Numbered from the stretch's first letter, positions 17,810 through 26,662 are shown. The stretch: DNA of 64,000 bases from Metabacillus bambusae (GCF_017497975.1 NZ_JAGDEL010000013.1:1-64000), one strand, 5' to 3'. Notes: generated by a model not told the origin, from the letters alone. Numbers and translations are program-made.

Positions 17810-18083
17810 TGATTTGCCCATTCTTAATGGGCAGTAATTACTTCACTTCAAAAAAACAAGTCTCACTTTATCCCATTCTTAACGGGCAGTAGACCTTCAC
17901 CTCAAGTATCAAGCTATCTAAAGAAGTATGGAGATAGATTAGGATAAACTGCCCGTAAAGATCCGACGAAGGACAGGATGTCCAAGTCAGGCGAAGCCAC
18001 AGGACGTGGCGTTTTAAGCGTGATAAGTTTCGCTACCATTCAGTGGGGGATGAAATACCCCCCCCACTGAATGAAGTCTCACT
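17810..18083. repeat. Composite Bacillaceae-type repeat inside the put operon
   Basis: The spacer contains two copies of a short unit (CCCATTCTTAATGGGCAGTA at about 17818 and CCCATTCTTAACGGGCAGTA at about 17872), AAGTCTCACTTTAT twice (about 17857 and 18072), and a structured core with GGACAGGATGTCC, GCCACAGGACGTGGC and a CATTCAGTGGGGG / CCCCCCCACTGAATG hairpin near 18038-18073. I recall this combination as an intergenic repeat of Bacillaceae. It lies between putB and putC and would be transcribed with the operon. Confidence 0.65.
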
Positions 18084-19001
18084 TTATTTTTGTGTCATGC
18101 CTTTTAATGCAAAAGCAATATTTGATGGACGCTCAGCAAGTCGTCTCATAAAATACCCATACCAATCATTCCCGTATGGAACATAAACACGCATTTTATA
18201 GCCCTCTTTGACCAATTCCTTTTGTGTTACCGTGCGCATTCCATATAGCATTTGAAACTCAAATTGTGTTGTTGGGATTTGATGTTCTTTTACTAGTTTT
18301 TTTGTATAGTCAATCATTGCATCATCATGTGTGGCAATGGCTGTGTAATTTCCATTTAATAAATGCATTTTAATAATTTTTTTGTAATTTTCATCAACAT
18401 CCGCTTTATCAGGAAATGCAACTTTAGCTGATTCTTTATATGCACCTTTTACAAGACGGAGAAATGGTTTGTATTGATTTAAATCCTTCATATCATCTTC
18501 CGTACGATATAAATAAGCTTGTAGAACAGTGCTTATATGGGTGTAGCGTTGTTTAAAGTCTTTGAAAATATCAAGTGTTTTTTGACAACGTTGTTCATCT
18601 TCCATATCAATTGTGACCATTATTTTATGCTTTTCCGCGGTATCAAGGATTCTTGTCATATTTTCATAAACAAGTTTCTCATCGATATCTAAACCTAATG
18701 ACGTCATTTTTAATGAAACTTGTGAATCTAAACCTTGAACTGCGATATTCTCAATCGTCTGAATGCACTCATCTGTTCTTTCTCTTGCAATCTCATAGCT
18801 TGTTACAAACTCACCTAAATGATCCACTGTAACGGATAAGCCTTCCTCATTTAGCTCTTTAATAAACTTAATTGAGCTAGGAAAATCTAGACCACCAACA
18901 ATTTTGCCAGCAGCAATATTCCCTCCCCAATTTTGGGCTGCTCGATTCAACGCTTTGTTTTTTGATAGATATAAGAAAAAATCTTTTGTAAGAACCTGCA
19001 C
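18084..19001 (-). CDS. putB: Proline dehydrogenase
   Basis: A monofunctional, FAD-dependent proline dehydrogenase of about 305 residues, the usual size for the Gram-positive enzyme. It oxidises proline to pyrroline-5-carboxylate and passes electrons to the quinone pool. Barrel motifs seen include VSLKMTSLGLDID, MVTIDMEDEQR, TVLQAYLYRTEDDM, LRLVKGAYKE, IATHDD and the FEFQMLYGMR...YVPYG.DWYGYFMRRLAERP end with its substrate-binding Arg pair. GTG 19001 is chosen because GGGGGTG lies 8 bases upstream and the product then begins QVLTKDFFLYLSK as in relatives; the ORF extension to 19118 crosses the promoter. Confidence 0.92.
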   Translation of the reverse strand: MQVLTKDFFLYLSKNKALNRAAQNWGGNIAAGKIVGGLDFPSSIKFIKELNEEGLSVTVDHLGEFVTSYEIARERTDECIQTIENIAVQGLDSQVSLKMTSLGLDIDEKLVYENMTRILDTAEKHKIMVTIDMEDEQRCQKTLDIFKDFKQRYTHISTVLQAYLYRTEDDMKDLNQYKPFLRLVKGAYKESAKVAFPDKADVDENYKKIIKMHLLNGNYTAIATHDDAMIDYTKKLVKEHQIPTTQFEFQMLYGMRTVTQKELVKEGYKMRVYVPYGNDWYGYFMRRLAERPSNIAFALKGMTQK

Positions 19002-19120
19002 TGCATACACCCCCAAAGGATATAGATGAATAAGAGTTTCATAATGTTTTCTTACTGATAATTTTACAATTGTGAACAATTTGTAACAATGTATCGGAAA
19101 TACAAAGATTTGGATCATTC

Positions 19121-19158
19121 ATTGTGTAAAAAACACAATAGAATTGAAAACGCTTTAA
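19121..19158. promoter_or_regulatory. Candidate activator palindrome and cre upstream of putB
   Basis: ATTGTGT-AAAAA-ACACAAT (19121-19139) is a perfect interrupted palindrome, 120 bp upstream of putB, a good place for a PutR-like activator. Next to it TGAAAACGCTTTAA (19145-19158) matches the CcpA cre consensus at 13 of 14 positions. Both roles are inferred. Confidence 0.55.
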
Positions 19159-19250
19159 AGTGTTAGATTTAGAGACTTTCAAACTCATAAATGCTCTATA
19201 TAATAACTGTTCCACACTTGAGGCTACGTTAAACAATAGATTGACAAACA

Positions 19251-19291
19251 AAAAAGATGGATTCTCTAAATGAATAGAATCCACCTTCTTT
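19251..19291 (-). terminator. Rho-independent terminator of the sugar-acid operon
   Basis: The arms GATGGATTC and GAATCCACC (with AAGG extension) form a stem. On the minus strand it ends in TTTTTTG. It follows the dehydratase stop by about 18 bases. Confidence 0.82.
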
Positions 19292-19308
19292 ATTAGTTTA
19301 TGTGCTAG

Positions 19309-21513
19309 TTAACTATTCTTTTGTTTTTCATTAGGAATACTAACGTCTACGCGATAATCCAGATCAGCATCAATCGATACTGCTAGTGGTACAACTCCGT
19401 ATGCTGCATCAGTATGCCCAAGCATTCGATTGCTGGCTGCAATTAGCTTCTGGCGCTGCTTGATCCTTGATAGACGTTCTTCACCAAGATCATGACGAGT
19501 TGATTTTATTGAGTCAAAAGAGAAACATACCTCTCCGTTACGAAATGCTGCTTGATCTAGAAACTCAATGCTGTGTCCACGGAAATTTAGATAAAGGAGA
19601 TCTCCTGTTTGTAAATAAAGAATGCCTCCTCCATCTTTTGCTTCTGGTGTCATATGTCCAATCGCAGCACCGTATGTGACTCCAGAGTAACGACCGTCAC
19701 TAATTAAGGTAGCGAGACGTTTTAATTTTCGGTTTGCGTTAATATGCTGCATCGGTGTAAACATTTCTGGCATACCAAAGGCAATTGGACCCTGCCCAGA
19801 AATAATAATTGATATTTTTAAACTACCTTCCTTAACCATCACTTCAAATAATTCATTATATTCTAGAAGCTTACAAGATTCATATAGCTCAGGTGTGTTA
19901 TGACGTACCATCGCGATCATATTTTCATATGAAAAGCTTCTTTGATCCTTTAATTCCTCCAGGAGCTTACTATTCAATAAACTTTGATTTGCGTCATCTT
20001 CATTTTCATAATAGAGCACAAATGCTGCTTTTTTATCAAACACATTTAGCTGATTTGTTGTCATTCCGCTAATCTTTACGACAGCGCTTTCAAAAAAGTT
20101 CCCTTTAAGGACATCAACACCGCTAAAGGAACGTTTCGGAGTTGATAAAATGATAGGATTTTCTCTTACATTTTTAGCTGATAATGCTGCTGTTTCATCT
20201 GATAAGCGCTCAAGCCATGTTGTGCCAGTAACCGTAGGTGCGTTAACATCCATTGGTACACCATTTTCTAACAATTCGTGGAAAAGCGTCTCCATCCCAC
20301 GGCTAGATCCGGAACAGCATTGAGTAGCTAATGCAAAAATATCTCTGCCTTCTGTTAAGCTATAATTAAATAAATCTGGAATTGGTACTTCATGGTGAAT
20401 CTCATCCAAATCCCATAAACTAAACTTATATCCGCCATAAAGCATTGCTGCAACGATATGCATCATGAGGTTTGTCGATCCACCTGATGCACTGTGAATA
20501 CGAATGGCATTTTTAATATTAGTCGCAAGTATATTTGATACACCATATGCAGGATCATTAATCATCGTTGCTAAACTATCAACTGATTTATTAACTTGTT
20601 CCTGTGTTGGTGGTGCTGCCAGCAGTTCAAGCTCTGGATGAACAAGCCCCATACCTGCTACAAGATGTCGTGAACTATTACCAGTACCATTAAATGCGCA
20701 CACACCACCTTGACCATCACATGTATGGACCGCTAGCTGTCTTTCATATTCATCATGCTCTGCCTGTGTAATAAAACCCTGCTCCTTAGCTCGTTGAAGG
20801 ACACCTTGAAACGCAGTGTTTGAAGAGCACTGTAAAATATAAGCCATTGTATCGCGAAGGTCGAATGCAATATCCTCTGCACCTTGTGATTCGGCTCGTT
20901 TAGCAACTTCTTCTAACTCTGCAAACAATATTTCTGGTATTGTTCCACCCTGAAGGACATGTGCTGGAGCAAAGGTTGCAAAAAACGGTGCTTCTCCGCG
21001 GTCCTTTCTCACCCGGTCTAAATGAGCAAGCGCACTGACAACTCCTAAAGGTTGTTTATCACAGCCTTGAATCACAAAAGCTCCATGATAACTATGTGCC
21101 TCAAGCTGGTTGACAACCATTTGTGCAACAGCATTTCGACTTTGAAGTGAATAGCTCATCCCTTGATTGCTTTGTGCCGTTCCATCACACATAACAGGAG
21201 TTGAAAAATAAAACGGTACGCCGCCATTTTGCCAAATACGAATAGCCGCTCGAGCAGAGGTTTGAAAATCCATAATATGTGCAGGATGGTCAGACGATCC
21301 CCCGATAATGGCTATCCTAGGTGCATTCTCGTGTAAACGATTATACACCTCTTCTAATGTCCAATCAGGCTTATTACCTTCGTACGTTGCGCCTAAAATT
21401 TGCTTGGAACGATCTAGCAAACCAGCAACACAAATCGGCTCATTTGCCTTCCCCTGCACATTGTCGCGGTAAGGGTTAATGCTATTGTTGATATATGGAT
21501 ACTTTACTGACAT
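19309..21513 (-). CDS. IlvD/Edd-family dehydratase, large divergent form
   Basis: About 734 residues, longer than IlvD (about 560) or Edd (about 600). Three cysteines suit a bound Fe-S cluster: VMCDGTAQSNQG (about Cys109), QGCDKQPLG (about Cys151) and GQGGVCAFNGTGNS (about Cys273). The C-terminal family block SDGRYSGVTYGAAIGHMTPEA is present. IlvD/Edd proteins remove water from 2,3-dihydroxy acids or sugar acids. With a 2-oxoglutarate semialdehyde dehydrogenase and a FadR-type regulator upstream, a sugar-acid substrate (pentonate or hexarate) is likely. ATG 21513 follows AAAGGGAGGA; the ORF extension to 21552 runs into a palindromic repeat. The substrate is not known and the subfamily does not look like YjhG by recall. 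Confidence 0.8.
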   Translation of the reverse strand: MSVKYPYINNSINPYRDNVQGKANEPICVAGLLDRSKQILGATYEGNKPDWTLEEVYNRLHENAPRIAIIGGSSDHPAHIMDFQTSARAAIRIWQNGGVPFYFSTPVMCDGTAQSNQGMSYSLQSRNAVAQMVVNQLEAHSYHGAFVIQGCDKQPLGVVSALAHLDRVRKDRGEAPFFATFAPAHVLQGGTIPEILFAELEEVAKRAESQGAEDIAFDLRDTMAYILQCSSNTAFQGVLQRAKEQGFITQAEHDEYERQLAVHTCDGQGGVCAFNGTGNSSRHLVAGMGLVHPELELLAAPPTQEQVNKSVDSLATMINDPAYGVSNILATNIKNAIRIHSASGGSTNLMMHIVAAMLYGGYKFSLWDLDEIHHEVPIPDLFNYSLTEGRDIFALATQCCSGSSRGMETLFHELLENGVPMDVNAPTVTGTTWLERLSDETAALSAKNVRENPIILSTPKRSFSGVDVLKGNFFESAVVKISGMTTNQLNVFDKKAAFVLYYENEDDANQSLLNSKLLEELKDQRSFSYENMIAMVRHNTPELYESCKLLEYNELFEVMVKEGSLKISIIISGQGPIAFGMPEMFTPMQHINANRKLKRLATLISDGRYSGVTYGAAIGHMTPEAKDGGGILYLQTGDLLYLNFRGHSIEFLDQAAFRNGEVCFSFDSIKSTRHDLGEERLSRIKQRQKLIAASNRMLGHTDAAYGVVPLAVSIDADLDYRVDVSIPNEKQKNS

Positions 21514-21537
21514 TTTTTTGAAATCCTCCCTTTGTGG

Positions 21538-21694
21538 GGGACAGTCCCTCATTTGAGTGTGGGGACTGTCCCTCTTTTTATGGTAATAACTTTATATAGG
21601 GCCATTTTCCTTACATGTAGGGGATATCCCTCTATTTATGGTTTAGGAGTTGCGGTTTGGGGACTGTCCCCCTACAAGGCGTAGGGACTGTCCC
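21538..21694. repeat. Cluster of five GGGACTGTCCC palindromes
   Basis: The gap between the aldehyde dehydrogenase and dehydratase genes has GGGACAGTCCC (21538-21548), GGGACTGTCCC (21562-21572), GGGATATCCC (21621-21630), GGGACTGTCCC (21660-21670) and GGGACTGTCCC (21684-21694). Each is a near or perfect palindrome, and neighbouring copies can also pair with each other. The unit recalls dispersed short repeats of Bacillus and Clostridium genomes; function unknown. Confidence 0.75.
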
Positions 21695-21716
21695 CAAACA
21701 ATCCAATCAAACATCT

Positions 21717-23183
21717 TCACCCTTTCACAAACACTGTTTTAATAGAAGTAAAAAACTCGATTGCTGCTTGGCCTTGTTCACGTGAGTGGGAGCTGGATTG
21801 CTTCATTCCACCGAATGGTGCTTGTAATTCTACACCTGCAGACTCTGCATTAATTCTAACGAGACCAGCCTCAATATCATTGATAAATGAAAGCATGTTT
21901 CCGATATTAGTTGTAAAGATTGACGCACTTAGGCCAAATTGAACATCGTTTGCAACTTGTAGAGCTTCTTCTATCGAATCAACTTTGATTAATGCTAATA
22001 CAGGGCCAAATATCTCTTCTTGTGCAATAATCATGTTTGATGTGACATCTTCAAAGATTGTTGGCTCAACGTAAAAACCATCTTCAAATTCAGGACCTTC
22101 TGGTTTCTTTGCACCACAAAGGACCGTAGCACCTTCATTTATCCCTTTTTCAATGTAAGAAAGAACAATGTTTTGTTGGCTTTCACTTGCACAAGGTCCC
22201 ATCCAGATTCCCTCATGTAATCCGTCTCCAACTGTTATCTCTTTAACTTTCGCCACTAATTTCTCTTTAAATTCATCATAGATTTCCTTCTGTACAATGA
22301 CGCGGCTGGTTGCCGTACATTTTTGTCCTGTTGAGCGTAGACCACCGCTAATTGTAGCCTCTACTGCTAGATCTATATCAGCATCTGCTGCTACAATTAC
22401 TGGATTTTTCCCACCCATTTCAAGTTGATATTTTGCACCGCGTGCTAATGCTGCTTGACCAACACGTTTTCCGACACTGTCAGAGCCAGTAAAGGTAATT
22501 CCATTAATATCTGGATGATCACTGATTCCTTGCCCAATCACAGTACCTTTTCCAGTTACCATATTCACAACACCGTTTGGCAAGCCTGCTTCATCAAAGC
22601 ATTCAATGATTTTAGCTGCTGTAACGGCTGTCTCTTGCGCTGGTTTAAATACGACTGTGTTTCCATAAACAAGAGCAGGTGCCATTTTCCAAATTGGAAT
22701 GGCTACCGGGAAATTCCATGGTGTAATTACACCGACAACACCAAGTGGTACACGGCTTGTGAACATTAATGCTTCACTATCTGTTGATGGAATCACATCG
22801 CCGACTTTACGCATTCCCTCACCAGCGTAATAACGGAGAATGGCAACACCACGAACTGTTTCCCCTTTCGCTTCTGGTAATGTCTTGCCCATTTCCTTTG
22901 TCATCGTTTCTGCGATTTCGTCAATACGAGCTTCAATCGCATTAGCAATTTTAAAGAGAAACTCACCTCTTGCAGGTGCAGATAGCTTTCTCCAACTACC
23001 TTGTGCCTGTTTAGCTACTGCTACAGCTTTATCTAAATCTTCTATATCAGATGTTTGCACATATCCGACAATTTCGTTCTTATTTGCAGGATTAATGCTC
23101 GCACTTACTTGCTCTGTTGTAGACGGCACCCAACTTCCATTAATGTAATTTAAATATGTTTTCACGTCTGCTAATGTTGTCAT
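21717..23183 (-). CDS. 2-oxoglutarate semialdehyde dehydrogenase-like aldehyde dehydrogenase
   Basis: A 488-residue aldehyde dehydrogenase with all core motifs: [35 protein letters not shown], the general base Glu in LEMGGKNP and the nucleophile Cys in [11 protein letters not shown]. The overall sequence resembles the YcbD/GucD group that oxidises 2-oxoglutarate semialdehyde (2,5-dioxopentanoate) to 2-oxoglutarate, the last step of oxidative pentose-acid and hexarate breakdown. The partner dehydratase in the operon supports this. ATG 23183 follows GGAAGGTG; the GTG at 23192 lies inside the ribosome site. Succinate semialdehyde or another aldehyde remains possible. Confidence 0.82.
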   Translation of the reverse strand: MTTLADVKTYLNYINGSWVPSTTEQVSASINPANKNEIVGYVQTSDIEDLDKAVAVAKQAQGSWRKLSAPARGEFLFKIANAIEARIDEIAETMTKEMGKTLPEAKGETVRGVAILRYYAGEGMRKVGDVIPSTDSEALMFTSRVPLGVVGVITPWNFPVAIPIWKMAPALVYGNTVVFKPAQETAVTAAKIIECFDEAGLPNGVVNMVTGKGTVIGQGISDHPDINGITFTGSDSVGKRVGQAALARGAKYQLEMGGKNPVIVAADADIDLAVEATISGGLRSTGQKCTATSRVIVQKEIYDEFKEKLVAKVKEITVGDGLHEGIWMGPCASESQQNIVLSYIEKGINEGATVLCGAKKPEGPEFEDGFYVEPTIFEDVTSNMIIAQEEIFGPVLALIKVDSIEEALQVANDVQFGLSASIFTTNIGNMLSFINDIEAGLVRINAESAGVELQAPFGGMKQSSSHSREQGQAAIEFFTSIKTVFVKG

Positions 23184-23230
23184 TTTAATCACCTTCCGTA
23201 TGTTTATAAATTTATTTATTTAATAATTTA

Positions 23231-24184
23231 TTAACCTCTAAATGTAGCATTTTCACTAACTGCAGGGATTCCTAGTCCTTCTGCACCTGGTTTGGACATG
23301 ATTGCATCTGGACAATAGCGCTCAATGACTTGCATACCTAGTTGTGCTCTGCGTACTCTCTCCTTACATAATGCAATATTTGTTGAATCAAGATGAGTTC
23401 CTGATGGATATACGTCAGGATGATTACGCAATCCAAATTTTATATAAACAGGTGCTAAGACTCGGATAAATTCTGGGATTTCATAATGGCGAATAAATCC
23501 GCCAAAATTATCTGGAACTTCAACATAAAGATCAATAGGTATATCAATCGCTTGTCTGATTGCCGCTAATTTTGGAAGAGTTAGAGCAGTTGGCACGTTA
23601 TACGTGTCAGCTCCTAAATCCTGCATTATTTTAATTGACACTGGATTTGAGGCCATCATTTGTACGGAAACTTTCACAACAAAGTCTTGCGGCAGGATCC
23701 CTTGCTTTTTCATTTCCTTTGTTAATAACAATAACCCTTCATCAGCAACCAAAGCTCCTCGTAAACCTAACTCTGCTCCACGCTTTAAATCTTCCATTGC
23801 ATAGACCAGTTGATCAGCACCTTCATGGCGTAATGCTACTACTTTTCCTGCACTTGTTAATGGCTGTGCACTAATATCCCAAGTGCCACGAGGTCCAACA
23901 AACAAGCTTAATTCCATTTGTTTTTGAGCACTCATCTCACACATCTCTTTAATTTCATCATCTGTTAAGAGCATGATGCCACTTCCTTGTGACACACGAT
24001 GTACCGTTAAATTTAGGCGTTCTATTTCCTCAAGTGTTGCCTCAAGTGCTCTTGGTCCCTCAACACTAGGAATTTCGATTCGATATTGTGCACCATCTGG
24101 AAAACGCTTTGTTGAAGTTGGCAGATCGTATAAATCACCAGATGCAAAACCTAATGATGCAAGAAAGTCTTTTGACGCGTTCAT
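23231..24184 (-). CDS. TIM-barrel protein of unknown function, U32-like
   Basis: About 317 residues with the alternating strand/helix pattern of a TIM barrel: YRIEIPSVEGP, LTVHRVSQGSG, ELSLFVGPRG, LRGALVADEG, FVVKVSVQMMASNPVS, ADTYNVPTALTLPKL, IDLYVEVPDNFGG and VYIKFGLRNHPDVYPSG. It recalls proteins loosely annotated as peptidase-U32-like, but no protease motif is visible and I cannot name its reaction. Being first in an operon with an IlvD-type dehydratase and a 2-oxoglutarate semialdehyde dehydrogenase, it could supply the missing step on a 2-keto-3-deoxy acid (inference). ATG 24184 follows AAAAGGAGTG; a GATTCCA palindrome lies 50 bp upstream. Confidence 0.65.
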   Translation of the reverse strand: MNASKDFLASLGFASGDLYDLPTSTKRFPDGAQYRIEIPSVEGPRALEATLEEIERLNLTVHRVSQGSGIMLLTDDEIKEMCEMSAQKQMELSLFVGPRGTWDISAQPLTSAGKVVALRHEGADQLVYAMEDLKRGAELGLRGALVADEGLLLLTKEMKKQGILPQDFVVKVSVQMMASNPVSIKIMQDLGADTYNVPTALTLPKLAAIRQAIDIPIDLYVEVPDNFGGFIRHYEIPEFIRVLAPVYIKFGLRNHPDVYPSGTHLDSTNIALCKERVRRAQLGMQVIERYCPDAIMSKPGAEGLGIPAVSENATFRG

Positions 24185-24233
24185 TTTTTTTACACTCCTT
24201 TTATGATTTCTCTTTTTTTTAAATAGTTTAATA

Positions 24234-24261
24234 GATTCCACTAATTATGGAATCGCTTACA
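24234..24261. promoter_or_regulatory. Palindromic operator and overlapping cre of the sugar-acid operon
   Basis: GATTCCA-N7-TGGAATC (24234-24254) is a perfect interrupted palindrome upstream of the first gene, a fit for the dimeric FadR-type regulator encoded next door. TGGAATCGCTTACA (24248-24261) overlaps it and matches the cre consensus at 13 of 14 positions. Both roles are inferred. Confidence 0.6.
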
Positions 24262-24398
24262 TTTGATTGGTAAAAGAAATTTCTTTTTTACGGTATGAAT
24301 ACAATTCTGGTAATGAGAAATTTTCTGTATTTTTGTGATGAGAAAACAAGATCAGGTCATTACTACGATTGACCTGTCCTGATTCAAGTTAATTACCT

Positions 24399-25076
24399 TT
24401 AAACAGATGGTTTTCCGCCAAAGTTAATATCGGAAATAGTATCATTTAGATGTGATTTCATGAGTAATTTTGCACGATCAGGGTCACGATCACGTATAGC
24501 TTGCGCAATCATTAAGTGGTATTGTGCTGCTTTTTCAATTGCACCTGGAATGAGATTTGTATATTTACGAGATTCTAGTAGTTGAGTTTCAAGTGATCTA
24601 AACATGTCAAAAAGGTAGTCACTGTGTGCTGCTTTTGCGATTAAAAAGTGGAAATAAACATCTTCGTCTGCAAAACTTTCAAATCTTTCGATATGTTTTG
24701 CAATTTTTTCAGCAGAATGACAAATCTCTTCAATTTCTTGGATAAATGCTCTTTGTGCTGCAAAATATGCAAATTCTGTTTCTAAAAGTAGCCTTGCTTC
24801 AAATAGTTTAAAGAGGGATTCTGTACTTATTTTTTCTTGAGCTTTTTCAGAATAGATCATATCTTTCCGAACAAATATTCCACGACCATGTTCAATGGAA
24901 ATGATTTTTTTATCTTCTAATATTCGTAAGACCTCACGTAAAGTAGATGTACTAACGTTAAGTTCCTCTGTAAGCTTTACAAGTGTTGGTAACCGTTGTC
25001 CTGGTCTCCATATGCCATTCTTGATTCTCTCCATTACAAGTTCTAATGTCTCATCAAAAACCTTTCTCTTTTCCAA
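24399..25076 (-). CDS. GntR-family regulator, FadR (FCD) subfamily
   Basis: A 225-residue regulator. Residues 1-75 are the GntR winged helix (IKNGIWRPGQRLPTLVKLTEELNVSTSTLREVLRILEDKKIISIEHGRGIFV). The C-terminal FCD domain is all-helical (EARLLLETEFAYFAAQRA..., HFLIAKAAHSDYLFDMF..., YHLMIAQAIRDRDPDRAKLLMKSHL) with His residues suited to a metal-linked carboxylate ligand. Such proteins usually sense a sugar acid or keto acid. It lies just upstream of the sugar-acid operon on the same strand and probably represses it through the palindrome at 24234-24254. A weak hairpin (CAGGTCA/TGACCTG, about 24355-24381) follows its stop. Confidence 0.88.
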   Translation of the reverse strand: MEKRKVFDETLELVMERIKNGIWRPGQRLPTLVKLTEELNVSTSTLREVLRILEDKKIISIEHGRGIFVRKDMIYSEKAQEKISTESLFKLFEARLLLETEFAYFAAQRAFIQEIEEICHSAEKIAKHIERFESFADEDVYFHFLIAKAAHSDYLFDMFRSLETQLLESRKYTNLIPGAIEKAAQYHLMIAQAIRDRDPDRAKLLMKSHLNDTISDINFGGKPSV

Positions 25077-25229
25077 CGATCATCCCCTCTATTCATCATA
25101 TCAATATGTATCTTTTCACCATAATGATATGATCTATTTACAAAGATGTCAATATTATTCCATGTGATTTTTTCAGTCTATTGGAACATTCATCAAATGT
25201 AATCTCACTGTCATAATAATGATTCGATT

Positions 25230-25445
25230 ATGGATAATATACTGGGTGAAGGTGTGAGCATTTCGAAATATTTTCTATCTAGGGAGTATCATGGAACTAG
25301 ACTCATAGTAGAAGCAAGCTTAATACCGAGTAACATCTTTTATAAAATAACAACTAAATTATTAGGTTGGACAAGTAAACTCATTTTCGATGAACTATAC
25401 CAAAACCTGAAAGCATACGTTGAAAATGAAGTTGAAGATTATTAA
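25230..25445 (+). pseudogene. Possible C-terminal fragment of an SRPBCC-like gene
   Basis: 71 codons without a ribosome site in front of ATG 25230. YHGTRLIVEASLIPSNIFYKI...FDELYQNLKAYVENEVEDY resembles the last strand and long C-terminal helix of SRPBCC (polyketide cyclase/Bet v1-like) proteins, but the N-terminal two thirds of that fold are missing; the frame closes 28 bases upstream. It is more likely a remnant than a gene. A real small protein cannot be excluded. Confidence 0.35.
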
Positions 25446-25654
25446 GGGAGGCAATGACAATTGAGTTGCTTTTATTTATTGTATAGTGATTTTTATTAAT
25501 TAATTCAACATGACCATTTAAGAGTTTGCGACAGTAATTACTATTTACTTTTTATAATGCCTTTCTAGTGCTTTGTTTGCAACTCTTCTTCCCCTAATAT
25601 TACAGCGAGAATTCTCTTCGTCATTGTGTCCTCCTTGAATTAATCTACTTAATG

Positions 25655-25703
25655 ATCACTCATGAAAAGCATAACAGCTTATTGGGCCTTTTTCATGAGT
25701 GAT
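25655..25703. repeat. 14-bp perfect inverted repeat
   Basis: ATCACTCATGAAAA (25655-25668) and TTTTCATGAGTGAT (25690-25703) pair perfectly around a 21-base loop, 20 bases past the stop of the DUF1904 gene. It is probably that gene's terminator on the minus strand, although the T run beyond the stem is weak. Confidence 0.6.
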
Positions 25704-25722
25704 GCCCGTCCTGTCATTACAT

Positions 25723-26055
25723 TTATTCAGCACAGTGCTTTCCATTAATATAGTACGCTTCTTCAGAATAAGCCGTAAAGACAACTTCTACTTCAGGTAA
25801 ACCTAATTCGAGAAGGTAGTTTGTTACTGCATGGGCAAATCGATCACGTATATGTTGTCCACGCTCAAACCACTTCACTTCAATTAGTGGGAATGCTTCG
25901 ATTTCTTCACCATTAAAAACAAACACAGAGCTTGGTAGCTCGAATGTGAAATTATCTGACCCACATTCACAAATGACTGCTAGCTCTTCTACTAGTGGTT
26001 TACTGATTTTTTTTAATTGTTGAATGTTTATTCCGCGAAATACGATATGTGGCAT
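25723..26055 (-). CDS. DUF1904-family protein
   Basis: A protein of about 110 residues. MPHIVFRGINIQQLKKISKPLVEELAVICECGSDNFTFELPSSVF, then GEEIEAFPLIEVKWFERG and EVVFTAYSEEAYYINGKH, are the family blocks; the fold is tautomerase-like (beta-alpha-beta with N-terminal Met-Pro). The Pro2 that follows the start fits a tautomerase-type catalytic base if the Met is removed, though activity has not been shown for DUF1904 to my knowledge. ATG 26055 follows GGAGG by 8 bases; the longer ORF to 26079 includes that ribosome site. It stands alone. Confidence 0.8.
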   Translation of the reverse strand: MPHIVFRGINIQQLKKISKPLVEELAVICECGSDNFTFELPSSVFVFNGEEIEAFPLIEVKWFERGQHIRDRFAHAVTNYLLELGLPEVEVVFTAYSEEAYYINGKHCAE

Positions 26056-26426
26056 GGGATTTTCCTCCATTTTGTTCATTTTTATTATTATGTATTCCCT
26101 ATCATAATATCATGATTTAGCTAGGCGACCGTATAACTGTTTTTATAATATCCAGTAAATTATAAGAGCATCTCACATGCTCGAAACAACCATATTACCA
26201 ATTGATTTTTAGGTTCAAAAGTGGGTTTAAATAATTCGTCATACTTTATTCAAATGTTTAAAAAGTTTATTGGCGTTACCTCATTGAAGTATAGAAATTT
26301 ACAATGGACTAATATAATATGAAGTTAGAATGATAAGCCAAAATTTAAGTCGTAATTATTAATAAGTTATTTTTAGTAGGAATAATCATATATTTTATAT
26401 CAAACGTTTTTTTGGGAGGGAATACC
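26056..26426. other. Gap without recognised genes
   Basis: AT-rich 370-bp divergent region between the DUF1904 gene and a small membrane-protein gene. I see no ORF with a ribosome site, no RNA motif, and no promoter I would defend. Confidence 0.45.
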
Positions 26427-26612
26427 ATGAACATAGCCATTACGTTGGTCATTATTATCGGTTTATTAGCTCTTGTCGGAACTGTCTTTTTAGGTGGTAA
26501 AGGTGATCATAACTACGACCACGCGACAAAAGGTAATATTTCTCGTCTTTCATGGATTTATATTATTCTTGGAATTGCTGTAGTTATTGCATTCGCAGTT
26601 TATCTTTTTTAA
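26427..26612 (+). CDS. Small two-helix membrane protein
   Basis: 61 residues from ATG 26427, behind GGGAGGGAATACC. Two hydrophobic segments (about residues 3-23, ITLVIIIGLLALVGTVFLGG, and 42-60, SWIYIILGIAVVIAFAVYLF) are joined by a polar loop (KGDHNYDHATKGNISR). Similar short Bacillus proteins are sometimes labelled BshB3, a possible bacillithiol-synthesis contributor; I recall this only loosely and cannot confirm it. A hairpin with a T run follows the stop, so it is a monocistronic gene. Confidence 0.7.
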   Translation: MNIAITLVIIIGLLALVGTVFLGGKGDHNYDHATKGNISRLSWIYIILGIAVVIAFAVYLF

Positions 26613-26621
26613 ATGATGACA

Positions 26622-26662
26622 AAGGTTCTTCTTATTGCTTTTATTATAAGGAGAACTTTTTT
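26622..26662 (+). terminator. Rho-independent terminator
   Basis: GTTCTtCTTAT and ATAAGgAGAAC pair (with one G-T) and are followed by TTTTTT, 12 bases past the small membrane-protein gene. Confidence 0.75.

Noticed and set aside
24310-24330. Possible CodY box (AATTTTCTG...) near the GntR gene
   Set aside because: At least three mismatches to the 15-bp consensus in AT-rich DNA; expected by chance.
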